A stretch of 64,000 nucleotides of DNA from Leucobacter chromiireducens subsp. solipictus (GCF_016758195.1 NZ_QYAC01000005.1:186001-250000); one strand, 5' to 3'; positions 24,329-33,616 are shown, counted from the first letter of the stretch. Made by a program: numbers and translations. The notes: generated from the letters alone by a model not told the origin.

Positions 24329-25621
24329 CTAGAGCTCGCGGCCCTTCGTCTCAGGCAGCAGGAAGATCGCGGTCGCGGCGGAGATCAGCAGCAGGATCAC
24401 GCTGTACAGCGAGAACAGCCACGGCAGCTCGAGCTGCGCCCCGAACCAGGTCTGCAGGTACGGTGCCGTGCCGCCGAACAGGGCCACGGCGATGCTGTAG
24501 GGCACCGCCGTCCCGACGGTGCGGATATGCGTGGGGAACAGCTCCGCGAACACGGCGGGCAGGATCGCCATGGTGCCCGCGAGGAATAGGAGCACGCTGG
24601 CCGTCGCGACGAACAGGGTCCACGGCTGATCCGACATGAGCCGCTGCATCGGGAAGTAGAGCGCGGCGGTCCCGATCAGGCTGATCGAGAGCACCGGCTT
24701 CCGGCCGATCCGATCGGACAAACGCCCCCACAGGGGCAGCACCGCGATGAACACAATGATCCCGCCGGCGCCGGCCCACAGCGCCCCACCGGGGTCCATG
24801 CCGTGCGTCGCGGTCGCGACCGCGGGAGCCGTGACGCCCCAGACATAGAAGGAGACCGTGGCACCGAGCGTGAGCAGGATCACCAGCAGGGCCGCGCGGG
24901 GTGCCGACATGAGCGGGGTGGGTCGCGTATCGGAGATGGTCTGGAGTTTGCCGGTCTCGAACGCCTCGGTCTCGTGCATCCCGATGCGCATCACCAGCAC
25001 AAACAGGCCGAACGCCGCGGCGACGAAGAACGGGATCCGCCACCCCCATTCCTGCATCGCCTCCACGCTCATCGCGCCTGTGAGCACCGCGCCAAACAGG
25101 GTGGCGCAGAGAATTCCGGTCGTGCCGGAGACGTAAATGAGCGAGGACCACAGCCCGCGCTTGGAGGGGGCTGCGATCTCCGAGAGATAGGTCTGCGCGG
25201 CGGGCATCTCGCCGCCGTGCGCGAGGCCCTGGACGAGGCGCGCGATGAGCAAGAGCACCGCGGCCCAGGCACCGATTGCCGCGTGCGTGGGAGTCAGGCC
25301 GATGAGGAGGCTTCCGGCTGACGCCGCCGTCACAGCGAGAATCAGCGAGGCCTTGCGTCCGCGCCGGTCGGCGATCAGGCCGAAGAGGAGCCCGCCGAGC
25401 GGGCGGGCGAGGAACCCGACGGCGAAGATGGCGAAGGTCTGCAACAGCGACGACACGGGATTGTCCGCATTGAACAGCTGCATCGCGATGAACGGGGCGA
25501 ACGTCGCGTAGATCTGCCAGTCAAACCACTCGAGTGCGTTGCCGAAGCTCGTGGCGAAGACGGTGCGCGCCTGGGACTTCGGCGGGGCTGGTCGGGTGGG
25601 TGGGGCGGTGGTGGCGCTCAT
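24329..25621 (-). CDS. MFS transporter, metabolite:H+ symporter (MHS) type
   Basis: A 430-residue 12-helix permease. The N-terminal F-G-N-A-L-E-W-F-D-W-Q-I-Y and motif A D-R-R-G-R-K between helices 2 and 3 mark the MHS branch (shikimate, proline/betaine, citrate importers). The E-L-F-P-T-H-I-R-T near residue 340 is also typical. ATG at 25621 is chosen because AAGGA lies 5 nt before it; an in-frame ATG at 25633 would include that ribosome-binding site. It is likely co-transcribed with the amidohydrolase gene upstream (gap about 60 nt) and may import its substrate. Confidence 0.87.
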   Translation of the reverse strand: MSATTAPPTRPAPPKSQARTVFATSFGNALEWFDWQIYATFAPFIAMQLFNADNPVSSLLQTFAIFAVGFLARPLGGLLFGLIADRRGRKASLILAVTAASAGSLLIGLTPTHAAIGAWAAVLLLIARLVQGLAHGGEMPAAQTYLSEIAAPSKRGLWSSLIYVSGTTGILCATLFGAVLTGAMSVEAMQEWGWRIPFFVAAAFGLFVLVMRIGMHETEAFETGKLQTISDTRPTPLMSAPRAALLVILLTLGATVSFYVWGVTAPAVATATHGMDPGGALWAGAGGIIVFIAVLPLWGRLSDRIGRKPVLSISLIGTAALYFPMQRLMSDQPWTLFVATASVLLFLAGTMAILPAVFAELFPTHIRTVGTAVPYSIAVALFGGTAPYLQTWFGAQLELPWLFSLYSVILLLISAATAIFLLPETKGREL

Positions 25622-25682
25622 GCATTCCTTCATTGGAGTGGTGCGTGGTGGGTGTGGAACGACCGGGGTGTGGAACGGCGCG

Positions 25683-26888
25683 TTACGGTGTGGGGGCGGC
25701 GTGCAGGAGTGCGAGCCGCGTCAGGGCGAACTCCGTGTGCAGCCGGGCGCCGTCGCTCAGCACGGCGTCGTCGTAGGCGGCGTTCGGGGAATGGTTGTAC
25801 TCGCTCCCCTCGGCGGGGGTCGCGTCGATGAACGCGAAGACCCCGGGCACGCGTTCGAGAATCTCCGCGAAGTCTTCGGACGCGGTCTTGGGATCCTGCA
25901 TCTCCTCCACCGCGTCCGCGCCAAACAGGGACTGCGCGAGCTCGAGCACGATGGCGGCCTCGGCGGCGGCGTTGACCACGGGCGGGAACTCCGAGCGGAA
26001 CTCGACCTCGGCACGCTGCCCGTGCGCTGCGGCGATGCCCCGGGCGAGCTCGGGGAGCGCCTCGGAGGCGAGTGCGTGGCTGGCGTGCGAGAAGCCGCGC
26101 ACCGTCGCCGACAGCTGCGCGCTGTCGGGGATGATATTGCTGGCGGTGCCCGCGGACATCTGGCCGACGGTCACTACGACCGGATCGAGCGCGCTGAATC
26201 GCCGCGTCGTAGCCGCGTGCAGGGCCAGGATCGTTTCGGCCGCCGTGGGGACGGGATCGCTCGCCAAATGCGGCGCGGATCCGTGGCCGCCCTGGCCCTG
26301 AATTTCGACGTTGAGGGTGGCCGCGAAGGCCATTGCGGTGCCGGATCGGACCCCGATCCGCGCCGGTCGTCGATCGCCCGTGAACACGTGCAGGCCGAAC
26401 GCGGAGCTGACGCGCGGCCCCGCCGCGTCGAGCACCCCCTCGTCGATCATGATCATCGCCCCGCCCCAGCCCTCTTCGCCGGGCTGGAACATGAACACCA
26501 CGTCCCCGAGCAGCTCGGCGCGACGCGCGCTGAGTGCCCGGGCCGCGCCGACGAGCATCGCCATGTGGAGGTCGTGACCGCAGGCGTGCATGGCCCCCGT
26601 GCGCTCCGAGCGGTACGCGGAGTCCACCGCTTCGGTGACCGGGAGGCCGTCCATGTCGCTCCGGAGGAGCACCGCCGGGGCATCGGCTTGCCGGTCGGGG
26701 TGCGTGCCGCGCAGCACCGCGGTGATCGAGCTGCATCCGCGTCCCAGGGTGAGTTCGAGCGGCAACCCGTCAAGTTCGTCGAGGAGTTTCCGTTGGGTGT
26801 CGGGGAGGTCGAGGCCGACCTCCGGTGCGGCGTGCAGTTCTCGCCGCAGGCGAACCAGCGCGGCGTGCGCGGCGTCATCGAGTGCCAT
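25683..26888 (-). CDS. M20 family amidohydrolase (N-acyl amino acid hydrolase type)
   Basis: A 401-residue metallohydrolase of the M20D branch. Metal ligands are visible in H-A-C-G-H-D-L-H (near residue 105), F-Q-P-G-E-E-G (Glu pair), and the late E-D-F-A; the inserted dimerisation domain lies between. Such enzymes cleave N-acetyl, hippuryl or other N-acyl amino acids. ATG at 26888 has GGAG 7 nt upstream; the open frame further upstream crosses the divergent regulator and is not used. With the MHS importer and the Lrp regulator it forms a small catabolic unit. Confidence 0.88.
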   Translation of the reverse strand: MALDDAAHAALVRLRRELHAAPEVGLDLPDTQRKLLDELDGLPLELTLGRGCSSITAVLRGTHPDRQADAPAVLLRSDMDGLPVTEAVDSAYRSERTGAMHACGHDLHMAMLVGAARALSARRAELLGDVVFMFQPGEEGWGGAMIMIDEGVLDAAGPRVSSAFGLHVFTGDRRPARIGVRSGTAMAFAATLNVEIQGQGGHGSAPHLASDPVPTAAETILALHAATTRRFSALDPVVVTVGQMSAGTASNIIPDSAQLSATVRGFSHASHALASEALPELARGIAAAHGQRAEVEFRSEFPPVVNAAAEAAIVLELAQSLFGADAVEEMQDPKTASEDFAEILERVPGVFAFIDATPAEGSEYNHSPNAAYDDAVLSDGARLHTEFALTRLALLHAAPTP

Positions 26889-26927
26889 GTGTGCTCCGTT
26901 GCTTTCACGTCGATTCGACGGTCGGGT

Positions 26928-26939
26928 ACGCAATTGCGT
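26928..26939. promoter_or_regulatory. Candidate Lrp operator palindromes in the divergent region
   Basis: ACGCAATTGCGT is a perfect 12-bp palindrome. Related elements nearby are GAATCC-A-GGATTC (26978-26990) and GCGCAATTGCTG (27003-27014). All lie between the amidohydrolase and the Lrp/AsnC gene. Confidence 0.45.
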
Positions 26940-26999
26940 GCCCCTCAGTCTGCGATAACGAGTCTTGCAATCCTCCAGAATCCAGGATTCAATCATGGG

Positions 27000-28064
27000 G
27001 TGCGCGCAATTGCTGAAAGTGATCATCTCTACGAGCCCTCGATTCTTGACGACGAAGACCTGCAACTCGTACACGCGCTGCAGCTCGCCCCCCGGGCCTC
27101 ATGGACCAGCCTCGCCCCCATCCTCGGCGTGCACAGCACGACGCTCGCGGCCCGCTGGAAGCGGCTCTCGGACGCGGGGATCGCATGGGTCGCCGCCCAC
27201 TCCGTCAACACCCGGCTCTGCCCGGTCACCGCGTTTATTGAAGTGATGTGCGAACTGACCCGGCGGGACGAGGTCATCCGCGCGCTCACCGCGATCCCGG
27301 ACGTCGTCTCCCTCGACATCTCGGCGCGGCACCGCGATCTGCTGCTCGTGATCTCCGTGCCCACCATCGCGCATCTCTCCGAACACACCCTGCGGCTCAT
27401 CGCGGCGGTGCCCGGAGTGGAACACATCGAGACCTCGATCTGCACCCGCATGCACGTCGGCGGAGACCACTGGTCGGCGCAGTCGCTGGGGCCCGCACAG
27501 GCGCGTCTCGTGTCCCAGCTCGCGCCGCGCGTACGGGCCCGGCAGGATGGCCCGCCGCCCCGCGTGCACGTCGCGGTCCTCGACGCCCTCGCCGCCGACG
27601 GGCGCCGATCCGCCTCCGACATCGCCCGGGTGCTCGGGCTGAGCGAGCCGACGGTGCGGCGTCAGATTCGCGCCGCGATCGACCACGGCCTGGTGAATCT
27701 GCGGTGCGAGCTCGCCCAAGACGTCAGCGGCACCCCCATCACCGCGCAGTGGTTCGCGACGGTCCCCGCGAGCGAGCACGAGGCGCTCGCGCGGCGCGTG
27801 GCCACGATCCCCGGCGTGCGGCTGTGCGCTTCCACGACCGGCCGCACGAACATCCTGTTGACGTTCTGGCTGCGGTCGATCTCCGAGGTGCCCCGGATCG
27901 AGGCGCTCCTCGCCGAAGCCGTCCCCGCGGTCGTGTTCCGCGAAAGCGCGATCGCGCTGCGCATCGTGAAGCGCGTCGGCTGGCAGCTCGGCAATGGCGG
28001 ACGTGCGACGGGCGAGATCGTCCCGCCGCCGTGGGGTGACACGGTGCCCCGCTACGGCGCGTAG
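27000..28064 (+). CDS. Lrp/AsnC family regulator with two tandem modules
   Basis: A 354-residue protein, about double the usual Lrp length. Two helix-turn-helix/ligand-domain modules are visible: the first from about residue 15 (D-D-E-D-L-Q-L-V-H-A-L-Q-L then H-S-T-T-L-A-A-R-W-K-R-L), the second from about residue 185 (V-L-D-A-L-A-A-D-G-R-R-S then L-S-E-P-T-V-R-R-Q-I). GTG at 27000 is the best start in frame; the far longer upstream frame is a shadow. It is divergent from the amidohydrolase-transporter operon, which it probably regulates in response to an amino acid. Confidence 0.8.
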   Translation: MRAIAESDHLYEPSILDDEDLQLVHALQLAPRASWTSLAPILGVHSTTLAARWKRLSDAGIAWVAAHSVNTRLCPVTAFIEVMCELTRRDEVIRALTAIPDVVSLDISARHRDLLLVISVPTIAHLSEHTLRLIAAVPGVEHIETSICTRMHVGGDHWSAQSLGPAQARLVSQLAPRVRARQDGPPPRVHVAVLDALAADGRRSASDIARVLGLSEPTVRRQIRAAIDHGLVNLRCELAQDVSGTPITAQWFATVPASEHEALARRVATIPGVRLCASTTGRTNILLTFWLRSISEVPRIEALLAEAVPAVVFRESAIALRIVKRVGWQLGNGGRATGEIVPPPWGDTVPRYGA

Positions 28065-28078
28065 GGACCCTGCACACA

Positions 28079-28123
28079 CGCGTGTGGCGGCGGGCCCCAC
28101 CCGGGCGCCCGCCGCCACACGCG
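28079..28123. terminator. Bidirectional terminator hairpin
   Basis: Perfect 16-bp stem, CGCGTGTGGCGGCGGG (28079-28094) with 28108-28123, between the convergent Lrp and aminotransferase genes. Confidence 0.75.
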
Positions 28124-28134
28124 ACTGACCGTGA

Positions 28135-29337
28135 CTACTCGGAGAGCAGCGCCTGGATGCGGCGCACGCCCTCGAGGATCGCCTCGTCGCCCAGCGCGTA
28201 GCTGAAGCGGAGGTACCCGGAGGGGCCGAAGGCCTCCCCGGGCACCGCAGCGACCTCGGCGTGCTCGAGGATCAGATCAGCAAGCTCGAGCGACGTCGTC
28301 GGAGTGACCCCGCGCACCGGCTTGCCGATCGCCTCGGAGACGTCGACGTAGGCGTAGAACGCGCCCTCAGGCGTGGGGCAGGTGAAGCCGGGAACCTTGT
28401 TGAGTTCCTCGACGATCAGCTTGCGCCGGCGGTCGAACGCGAGCCGCATCTCCTCGATCGGCTCCTGCGGGCCGGTCAGCGCCGCGATCGCCGCGCGCTG
28501 CGCGATGTTGTTGATGTTCGAGGTGAGGTGCGACTGCAGGTTCGAGGCACCCTTGATGATGTCGGCGGGGCCGATCATCCAGCCGAGACGCCAGCCCGTC
28601 ATCGCGTAGGTCTTGGCGACACCGTTGACGAGGATCGCACGATCCTGCAGTGCCGGCGTAGCCTCAACGATCGACACCGCGCGGACGCCGTCGTAGGTGA
28701 GGTTCTGGTAGATCTCGTCGGCGATGATCCACAGGCCGTTGGCCTCGGCCCAATCGCCGATCGCCTTCGTCTCCTCCGGGGTGTACACCGCGCCGGTGGG
28801 GTTCGAGGGGGACACGAAGAGCAGCACCTTGGTGCGCTCGGTGCGGGCCGCCTCAAGCTGCTCGACGGTGACCTTGTAGCCCTGGTCGGATCCCGCAAAC
28901 ACCTCGACGGGGACACCGCCGGCGAGCTGCACGGCCTCCGGGTAGGTGGTCCAGAACGGCGCGGGGAGCAGGACCTCGTCGCCCGGATCCAGCAGCGCCT
29001 GGAAGGACTGGTAGACGGCCTGCTTACCGCCGTTCGTCACGATGACCTGCGAGGGGTCGATTGCCCAGCCGGAATCGCGCGCGGTCTTGTCCGCGATCGC
29101 GCGCTTCAGCTCGGGAAGCCCGGCTGCCGCGGTGTAGCGGAAGTTCTTGGGATCGTCGAGCGCGACGCGTGCCGCCTCCACGATGTGCGCGGGGGTCGCG
29201 AAGTCAGGCTCGCCCGCGGCGAAACTGATCACGGGGCGGCCCTCCGCCTGGAGCGCCTTCGCCTTGGCATCAACCTTGAGCGTGGCGGACTCCGCGATAG
29301 CGGCAATCTTTTTTGACAGACGAGAGATGTTGGTCAC
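28135..29337 (-). CDS. aspC: Pyridoxal-phosphate aminotransferase, aspartate aminotransferase type
   Basis: A 400-residue class I aminotransferase, probably aspartate:2-oxoglutarate. Recognisable blocks: the substrate loop [11 protein letters not shown], cofactor contacts in [26 protein letters not shown], the Schiff-base lysine in [13 protein letters not shown], and the substrate Arg in Y-L-R-F-S-Y-A. GTG at 29337 fits the family N-terminus; the frame upstream is too long and lacks support. TAGACT (29345-29350, minus) ends 7 nt before it, so a leaderless mRNA is likely. Confidence 0.9.
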   Translation of the reverse strand: MTNISRLSKKIAAIAESATLKVDAKAKALQAEGRPVISFAAGEPDFATPAHIVEAARVALDDPKNFRYTAAAGLPELKRAIADKTARDSGWAIDPSQVIVTNGGKQAVYQSFQALLDPGDEVLLPAPFWTTYPEAVQLAGGVPVEVFAGSDQGYKVTVEQLEAARTERTKVLLFVSPSNPTGAVYTPEETKAIGDWAEANGLWIIADEIYQNLTYDGVRAVSIVEATPALQDRAILVNGVAKTYAMTGWRLGWMIGPADIIKGASNLQSHLTSNINNIAQRAAIAALTGPQEPIEEMRLAFDRRRKLIVEELNKVPGFTCPTPEGAFYAYVDVSEAIGKPVRGVTPTTSLELADLILEHAEVAAVPGEAFGPSGYLRFSYALGDEAILEGVRRIQALLSE

Positions 29338-29344
29338 GCAGCTA

Positions 29345-29350
29345 AGTCTA
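29345..29350 (-). promoter_or_regulatory. Putative -10 box of a leaderless aspC promoter
   Basis: TAGACT on the minus strand, ending 7 nt before the GTG start. Confidence 0.5.
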
Positions 29351-29491
29351 GGCGGTGAGCGTGCCGCGCGGCGAATACGTGTTGGGGCGATTGCGACGAC
29401 GAATTCTCGCTCGAGAACCCGGGAGGTAACGCCCGAGTGAAGCAAGATTCACGGGACCGTCACGTGCGCGTTATCGCGCCGTCACGCTGTC

Positions 29492-29519
29492 TTGACAACT
29501 TGGTTCGGGTGCCCAGATT
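29492..29519 (+). promoter_or_regulatory. Promoter of the metallophosphoesterase gene
   Basis: TTGACA (29492-29497), 16-nt spacer, CAGATT (29514-29519), followed by a short leader with GGAGGAAAG before the ATG. Confidence 0.5.
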
Positions 29520-29547
29520 CCCGGGCCGTTGCCGAGGAGGAAAGACC

Positions 29548-31974
29548 ATGTCACAACGAAGGATCGCCGCGATCGCGCTCAGCGGCGTCGCGCTCTTTGG
29601 GGCGCAAGCTGTATTCCCCAGTGCGGCCCCGGCCGCCGCCGTGGAGGCGGCGGCCGCAGCTCCCGAGGCTCCCGTGATCAGCCTGCTCAGCGGGCGCTAC
29701 GTGGGACCGCAGACGGTGACGCTGACCGCCGCCGCCGGCACCGAGATCCACTACACGGTGGACGGGACCCACCCGACCCGGCAGAGCCCGCGCTACGCCG
29801 GCCCGATCACGCTCGACGCGAGCGCGAACCTGAGCGCGGTGGCGTTCACGGATCGGGCGGCGAGCGTCCCCGCGATCAGCGGGATCCTGATCAAAACGGC
29901 GGAAGAGCCGCTTGCGCAATTCGCGGTGATGAGCGACATTCACCTGTCGACCGGGGACGAGGTGCAGCAACGGAAGTGGGAGGGATACTTCGATACGCTG
30001 CAGCGGATCGCGCCGAACCCGGACGCCCTGATCTCCAACGGCGACCAGATCAACGACAACCACTTCAACAGCGCGGCGGATCATCAGTACCCGCGCGCGA
30101 TGCTGGAACGAAACCTGGCGCGCACCGGGATGACCGACACGCAGGTGATGATGACGTTCGGCAATCACGATGACTACGTCACCCGAATGGCGGAGCAGTA
30201 CCCCGAAGACTGGTTCCCCGGGACGACCGGCTACTACGAGAGCGCCATCGGTGAGTTCCCGGCGTTTGTCGTGAACACGGAGTCGTGGACCTCGACCCAG
30301 GCCGCGTGGCTGTACGGCCGTCTCACGGAGATCTCTGAGGATCCCGCGACGCAGCACCTCCCGATCTTCGTGTTCGGCCACCGGCCGATCCCCGCGACCG
30401 TGTGGGACGGCGCGCAAGCCTCCAACGGCGGCCTCCGGTCGAACCTCTCGGACTTCCCGCAGGTGGTGTACTTCTCCGGGCACTCGCACCTCAACATCAC
30501 GGATGAGCGCTCGATCCACCAGGAGGACTTCACCTCGGTCAACGAGGGATCGATGTCGTACGGCGAGAACGACGGCAAGTTCCAGATCTTCGGCGAGGGG
30601 CTGGCGCGTGACGCCACCATCCCCACCGCACAGTCGGTGGTGGTTGACGTCTACGCGGATCGCGTCGAGATCGACCGGATCAACTACGCCGCGCAGCCCG
30701 GACGCACCTACGACGACGCGGGCACGTGGACGTTCCAGAACGATCCGCCGTTCGCGTCGACGGGCTCGCTCGCCGGGCCCAGTTGGGTGGTTGCGCGCGG
30801 CGCGACCCCGGAGGACGTGCAGGCGAAGTTCACCTACACGAGTGCCAACCGGAACGCGTCGGCACCGGCGTGGGGCGAGGATCAGCCCACGGTGCGGCAG
30901 ACGGCAACCGGACCGGTGTTGCGGCTGCCGCAGGCCGCCGACGACCAGTTCGCCTCCGAATACACGCTGAGCGTCACGGACGTCGCGACGGGTGAGGTCA
31001 CCGACCTGGTGCCCGCCAACGGCCGCATCTACTCGGACTACGTCGTCGCGCCGAAGCCCGCGGTGCTCGACATTCCGCTGGCGGTGCGCGCCGGCAACAA
31101 GGTGGGGCAGCCGGTGGATCGGACCCTGACGCTCGGGCGCGAGTACGAGGCGACCCTCGTGGCGTATGACTCGTATCAGAACCAGAGCGAACCGCGGGTG
31201 TTCCGCTTCGTCGCGGGCGAGATCGATCGCACGCCGCTCGATGCGGCGATCGCGCAGGCCGAGGAACTGGTCGGGCAGGTGTCGCGGATCCTGGGCACGG
31301 TCGCCCCGGCACAGGACGCGGATTACGGCTGGGTGATTGCGGATGTTCCCGCGGCCGAGAACGCGGTCGCCGCGCTCACCGCAGTGTGGGATGACGCGCC
31401 CGCAACGCAGGACGCGGCGGATGCGCTGACCTTCGAGGTGACCGACGCGACCGTCGCGTTGCAGGAGCTGCTCGTGGCGGTGGATCGGGCACCGCTCGCA
31501 ACAGCGGTGGCCGCGGCCGAAGACGCGCTGGGCGCGGCCGACACGCAGCGTGCCGGTGGTGCGGCGGGCGGCGCCGCAGCGGCGGAGCGCGAACTCCGCA
31601 CGCAGCTCGCGGCCGGGATCGAGCTGCAGAAGACGCTGAACGTGGCTCAGCCTGAGCTCGACGCGGCGACCACCGCGCTCACCGGCGCGCTGGCCGCCTG
31701 GCAGCAGGCGACCGGCGAGCAGCCGGGGACCGAACAGCCGGGTACGGAGCAGCCGGGAACCGAGCAGCCGGGTACGGAGCAGCCGGGGACCGAGCAGCCG
31801 GGGACGACGCCCGGGAACGGGACGGACTCGGATCGTTCACCCGGTGCTCACGCGGATCAGCTCGCCGAGACGGGCGGTCCGGAGACCGCCGGCCTCGCGC
31901 TCGCGGGTGCGGTCGTGCTGGCCGCCGCCGGTGCCGTGATGCTCAGCGTGCGCCGGGCGCCGCGACGTCAGTAG
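29548..31974 (+). CDS. Sortase-anchored metallophosphoesterase
   Basis: An 808-residue exported phosphoesterase. Order of parts: signal peptide (about 1-33), a chitobiase/FN3-like C-terminal-type domain (about 38-115, with I-H-Y-T-V-D-G-T-H-P), and a calcineurin-like phosphoesterase domain (about 120-370). The metal motifs are S-D-I-H-L, N-G-D-Q-I-N-D, G-N-H-D-D, G-H-R-P and S-G-H-S-H. Then come beta-rich and helical repeats, an E-Q-P-G-T tandem repeat, and a sorting signal L-A-E-T-G with hydrophobic helix and R-R-A-P-R-R tail. It is probably cell-wall linked and acts on extracellular phosphoesters. The ATG has GGAGGAAAG upstream. Confidence 0.9.
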   Translation: MSQRRIAAIALSGVALFGAQAVFPSAAPAAAVEAAAAAPEAPVISLLSGRYVGPQTVTLTAAAGTEIHYTVDGTHPTRQSPRYAGPITLDASANLSAVAFTDRAASVPAISGILIKTAEEPLAQFAVMSDIHLSTGDEVQQRKWEGYFDTLQRIAPNPDALISNGDQINDNHFNSAADHQYPRAMLERNLARTGMTDTQVMMTFGNHDDYVTRMAEQYPEDWFPGTTGYYESAIGEFPAFVVNTESWTSTQAAWLYGRLTEISEDPATQHLPIFVFGHRPIPATVWDGAQASNGGLRSNLSDFPQVVYFSGHSHLNITDERSIHQEDFTSVNEGSMSYGENDGKFQIFGEGLARDATIPTAQSVVVDVYADRVEIDRINYAAQPGRTYDDAGTWTFQNDPPFASTGSLAGPSWVVARGATPEDVQAKFTYTSANRNASAPAWGEDQPTVRQTATGPVLRLPQAADDQFASEYTLSVTDVATGEVTDLVPANGRIYSDYVVAPKPAVLDIPLAVRAGNKVGQPVDRTLTLGREYEATLVAYDSYQNQSEPRVFRFVAGEIDRTPLDAAIAQAEELVGQVSRILGTVAPAQDADYGWVIADVPAAENAVAALTAVWDDAPATQDAADALTFEVTDATVALQELLVAVDRAPLATAVAAAEDALGAADTQRAGGAAGGAAAAERELRTQLAAGIELQKTLNVAQPELDAATTALTGALAAWQQATGEQPGTEQPGTEQPGTEQPGTEQPGTEQPGTTPGNGTDSDRSPGAHADQLAETGGPETAGLALAGAVVLAAAGAVMLSVRRAPRRQ
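31717..31806 (+). repeat. 15-bp coding tandem repeat (EQPGT), six units
   Basis: Six 15-nt units encode E-Q-P-G-T in the cell-wall-spanning stalk of the metallophosphoesterase. Units differ at synonymous positions. Copy number probably varies between strains. Confidence 0.9.
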
Positions 31975-31980
31975 TACCCC

Positions 31981-32014
31981 CGGGGTGTCGCGCGCGGGGG
32001 CGCGCGACACCCCG
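31981..32014 (+). terminator. Terminator after the metallophosphoesterase gene
   Basis: 14-bp stem, CGGGGTGTCGCGCG (31981-31994) with 32001-32014, loop CGGGGG, then GTCCTCCTC. Confidence 0.75.
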
Positions 32015-32031
32015 GTCCTCCTCGCGCTCAG

Positions 32032-32062
32032 TTCGACAAACCCGCCCGGGATCCCGTACAGT
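32032..32062 (+). promoter_or_regulatory. Promoter of the tRNA-Trp/secE/nusG unit
   Basis: TTCGAC/TCGACA near 32032-32038 and TACAGT at 32057-32062, spacing 18-19. A second candidate pair is TTGACT (32075) and TATGCC (32096). A 7-bp hairpin (32098-32104 with 32116-32122) follows before the tRNA. Confidence 0.45.
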
Positions 32063-32146
32063 AGCGTGAGGTAGTTGACTTCTGCCAAAATTTCCTATGC
32101 CTGAAGGTTCGCCTCTCAGGCAGGAACACGCAGAGTGAATTTCCAT

Positions 32147-32219
32147 AGGGCGGTGGCTCAATTGGTAGAGCAGCGGTCTCCAAAACCGCAGGTTGCAGGT
32201 TCGAGTCCTGTCCGCCCTG
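32147..32219 (+). tRNA. trnW: tRNA-Trp (CCA anticodon)
   Basis: A 73-nt cloverleaf: acceptor AGGGCGG pairs with CCGCCCT, D-loop with TTGGTAG, anticodon loop CTCCAAA with anticodon CCA, and T-arm GTTCGAGTC. The 3' CCA is encoded at 32220-32222. tRNA-Trp upstream of secE is the usual actinobacterial order. Confidence 0.95.
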
Positions 32220-32223
32220 CCAC

Positions 32224-32253
32224 ACCTGTCCGGCGCTTCGGCGCCGGACAGGT
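32224..32253 (+). terminator. Hairpin between tRNA-Trp and secE
   Basis: Perfect 13-bp stem, ACCTGTCCGGCGC with 32241-32253, UUCG tetraloop. It may terminate or attenuate, or mark the tRNA 3' end for processing before secE. Confidence 0.6.
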
Positions 32254-32273
32254 CTATTGAAAGGAACGGCGTA

Positions 32274-32546
32274 GTGAGCAGCAGCGAAGTTGAGGAGAGC
32301 GGCGACCTCGTCGATCGCGCCAAAGCGGATCGCGCTGCGAAGCGCAACTGGTTCAGCCGGATCTTCCTGTTCATTCAGCAGGTGATCGCCGAACTGAAGA
32401 AGGTCGTCACGCCGACCCGTAAGGAACTCATCAACTACACCCTCGTGGTCATCGCCTTCGTCGTGATCATGATGGCGCTCGTGTGGGCGCTCGATCAGGT
32501 GTTTGGGTTCATTACCGTCTTTATCTTCGGGACGCCGCTGAGCTAG
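32274..32546 (+). CDS. secE: Preprotein translocase subunit SecE
   Basis: A 90-residue single-helix clamp subunit of the SecYEG channel. The cytoplasmic part has the conserved F-I-Q-Q-V-I-A-E-L-K-K-V-V-T-P-T-R-K-E-L amphipathic stretch, followed by one transmembrane helix (about 58-80). GTG at 32274 is preferred, with AAAGGA about 10 nt upstream. It lies between tRNA-Trp and nusG, as in most bacteria. Confidence 0.93.
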   Translation: MSSSEVEESGDLVDRAKADRAAKRNWFSRIFLFIQQVIAELKKVVTPTRKELINYTLVVIAFVVIMMALVWALDQVFGFITVFIFGTPLS

Positions 32547-32600
32547 TCGCCGCCGCGACTGCCCCGGCCCCGCATTCCCCAGTACAGAAAGCATGAGCAG

Positions 32601-33422
32601 ATGACGAGCGAGACGAGCAACACCCCCGAGGCTGACCTCGACGCGGCACTCGACGCGCTGGCGCACACGGTTGACCCCGACGCTGATGCCGCCGTCGAAG
32701 ACGCGCTTGACATCGACTCCGCGGACGAGGCCGAGGCAGCAGCTTCCGCCATCGTTGACGAGGAGACCGAGGAAGAGGCCGCTGAGGCGGTCGAGGGTGA
32801 GTCCACCGAGGACCCCTACAAGGCCTTCAAGAAGGACCTGCGCCGCCGCCCGGGCAAGTGGTTTGTGATCCACACCTACGCGGGGTACGAGCGCAAGGTG
32901 AAGTCGAACCTGTGGAACCGTCGCGAGACGATGGGCGCAGTTGACGATATCTACGAGATCCAGGTCCCCATGGAAGAGGTCATGGAGGTCAAGAACGGTC
33001 AGCGCAAGATGGTCACGCGCGTCCGTATCCCCGGCTACGTGCTCGTCCGCATGAACCTGACCGAGACCACGTGGTCCGTCGTGCGCCACACCCCCGGGGT
33101 GACCGGCTTCGTCGGCAACGCCCACAACCCGGTGCCGCTGCGGATCAACGAGGCATTCGAGATGCTGAAGAGCACCGTCGAGCTTGAGCCGGCCGCGACC
33201 GCCAAGGGCAAGGCCGCCGCAACGGCTGCCGCGCAGGGCAACGTCGAGATCGACTTCGAGGTCGGCGAGACGATCACGATCAAGTCCGGTTCCTTCGAGG
33301 GGCTCCCGGGTACGATCAGCGAGATCAACCCGGCGGCCGGCAAGCTCACCGTGCTGGTGTCGCTCTTCGAGCGCGAGACCCCGGTCGAGCTGGGCTTCGA
33401 CCAGGTCACCAAGATGGTCTAA
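32601..33422 (+). CDS. nusG: Transcription termination/antitermination factor NusG
   Basis: A 273-residue NusG. After an acidic, probably disordered N-terminal extension of about 80 residues, the NGN domain begins at [12 protein letters not shown] (near residue 86). It includes P-G-Y-V-L-V-R-M and [13 protein letters not shown] linker of about 40 residues rich in Ala/Lys leads to the KOW domain ([10 protein letters not shown]). It binds RNA polymerase and couples with Rho or ribosomal protein S10. The acidic extension is common in actinobacteria. Confidence 0.95.
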   Translation: MTSETSNTPEADLDAALDALAHTVDPDADAAVEDALDIDSADEAEAAASAIVDEETEEEAAEAVEGESTEDPYKAFKKDLRRRPGKWFVIHTYAGYERKVKSNLWNRRETMGAVDDIYEIQVPMEEVMEVKNGQRKMVTRVRIPGYVLVRMNLTETTWSVVRHTPGVTGFVGNAHNPVPLRINEAFEMLKSTVELEPAATAKGKAAATAAAQGNVEIDFEVGETITIKSGSFEGLPGTISEINPAAGKLTVLVSLFERETPVELGFDQVTKMV

Positions 33423-33441
33423 CTGCCGATCCGGCAGTACC

Positions 33442-33478
33442 GCATGAGGGCCCCGCGCACTGCGCGGGGCCCTCATGC
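33442..33478 (+). terminator. Terminator after nusG
   Basis: An 18-bp inverted repeat, 33442-33459 with 33461-33478 (ATGAGGGCCCCGCGC arm), effectively a hairpin with a minimal loop. A smaller hairpin, ACTGCC...GGCAGT, precedes it (33422-33438). Confidence 0.7.
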
Positions 33479-33616
33479 TGTGTGCGGGCGCGTGCTTCCC
33501 CCCCCCCGGCCCCGCTCCCGCGTCCGAGGCCCGCGCCTCCGCCCCCGCTTCCCGGCCCGGCCCCGCTCCCGCCTCAGGCCCGAGCCTCCGCCCCCGGCTT
33601 CCCGGCCCGTCGAACA

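Noticed and set aside
25539..27000. N-terminal extension of the Lrp gene frame (841 codons)
   Set aside because: The upstream part lies antisense to the M20 amidohydrolase and lacks any domain; GTG at 27000 fits the family.
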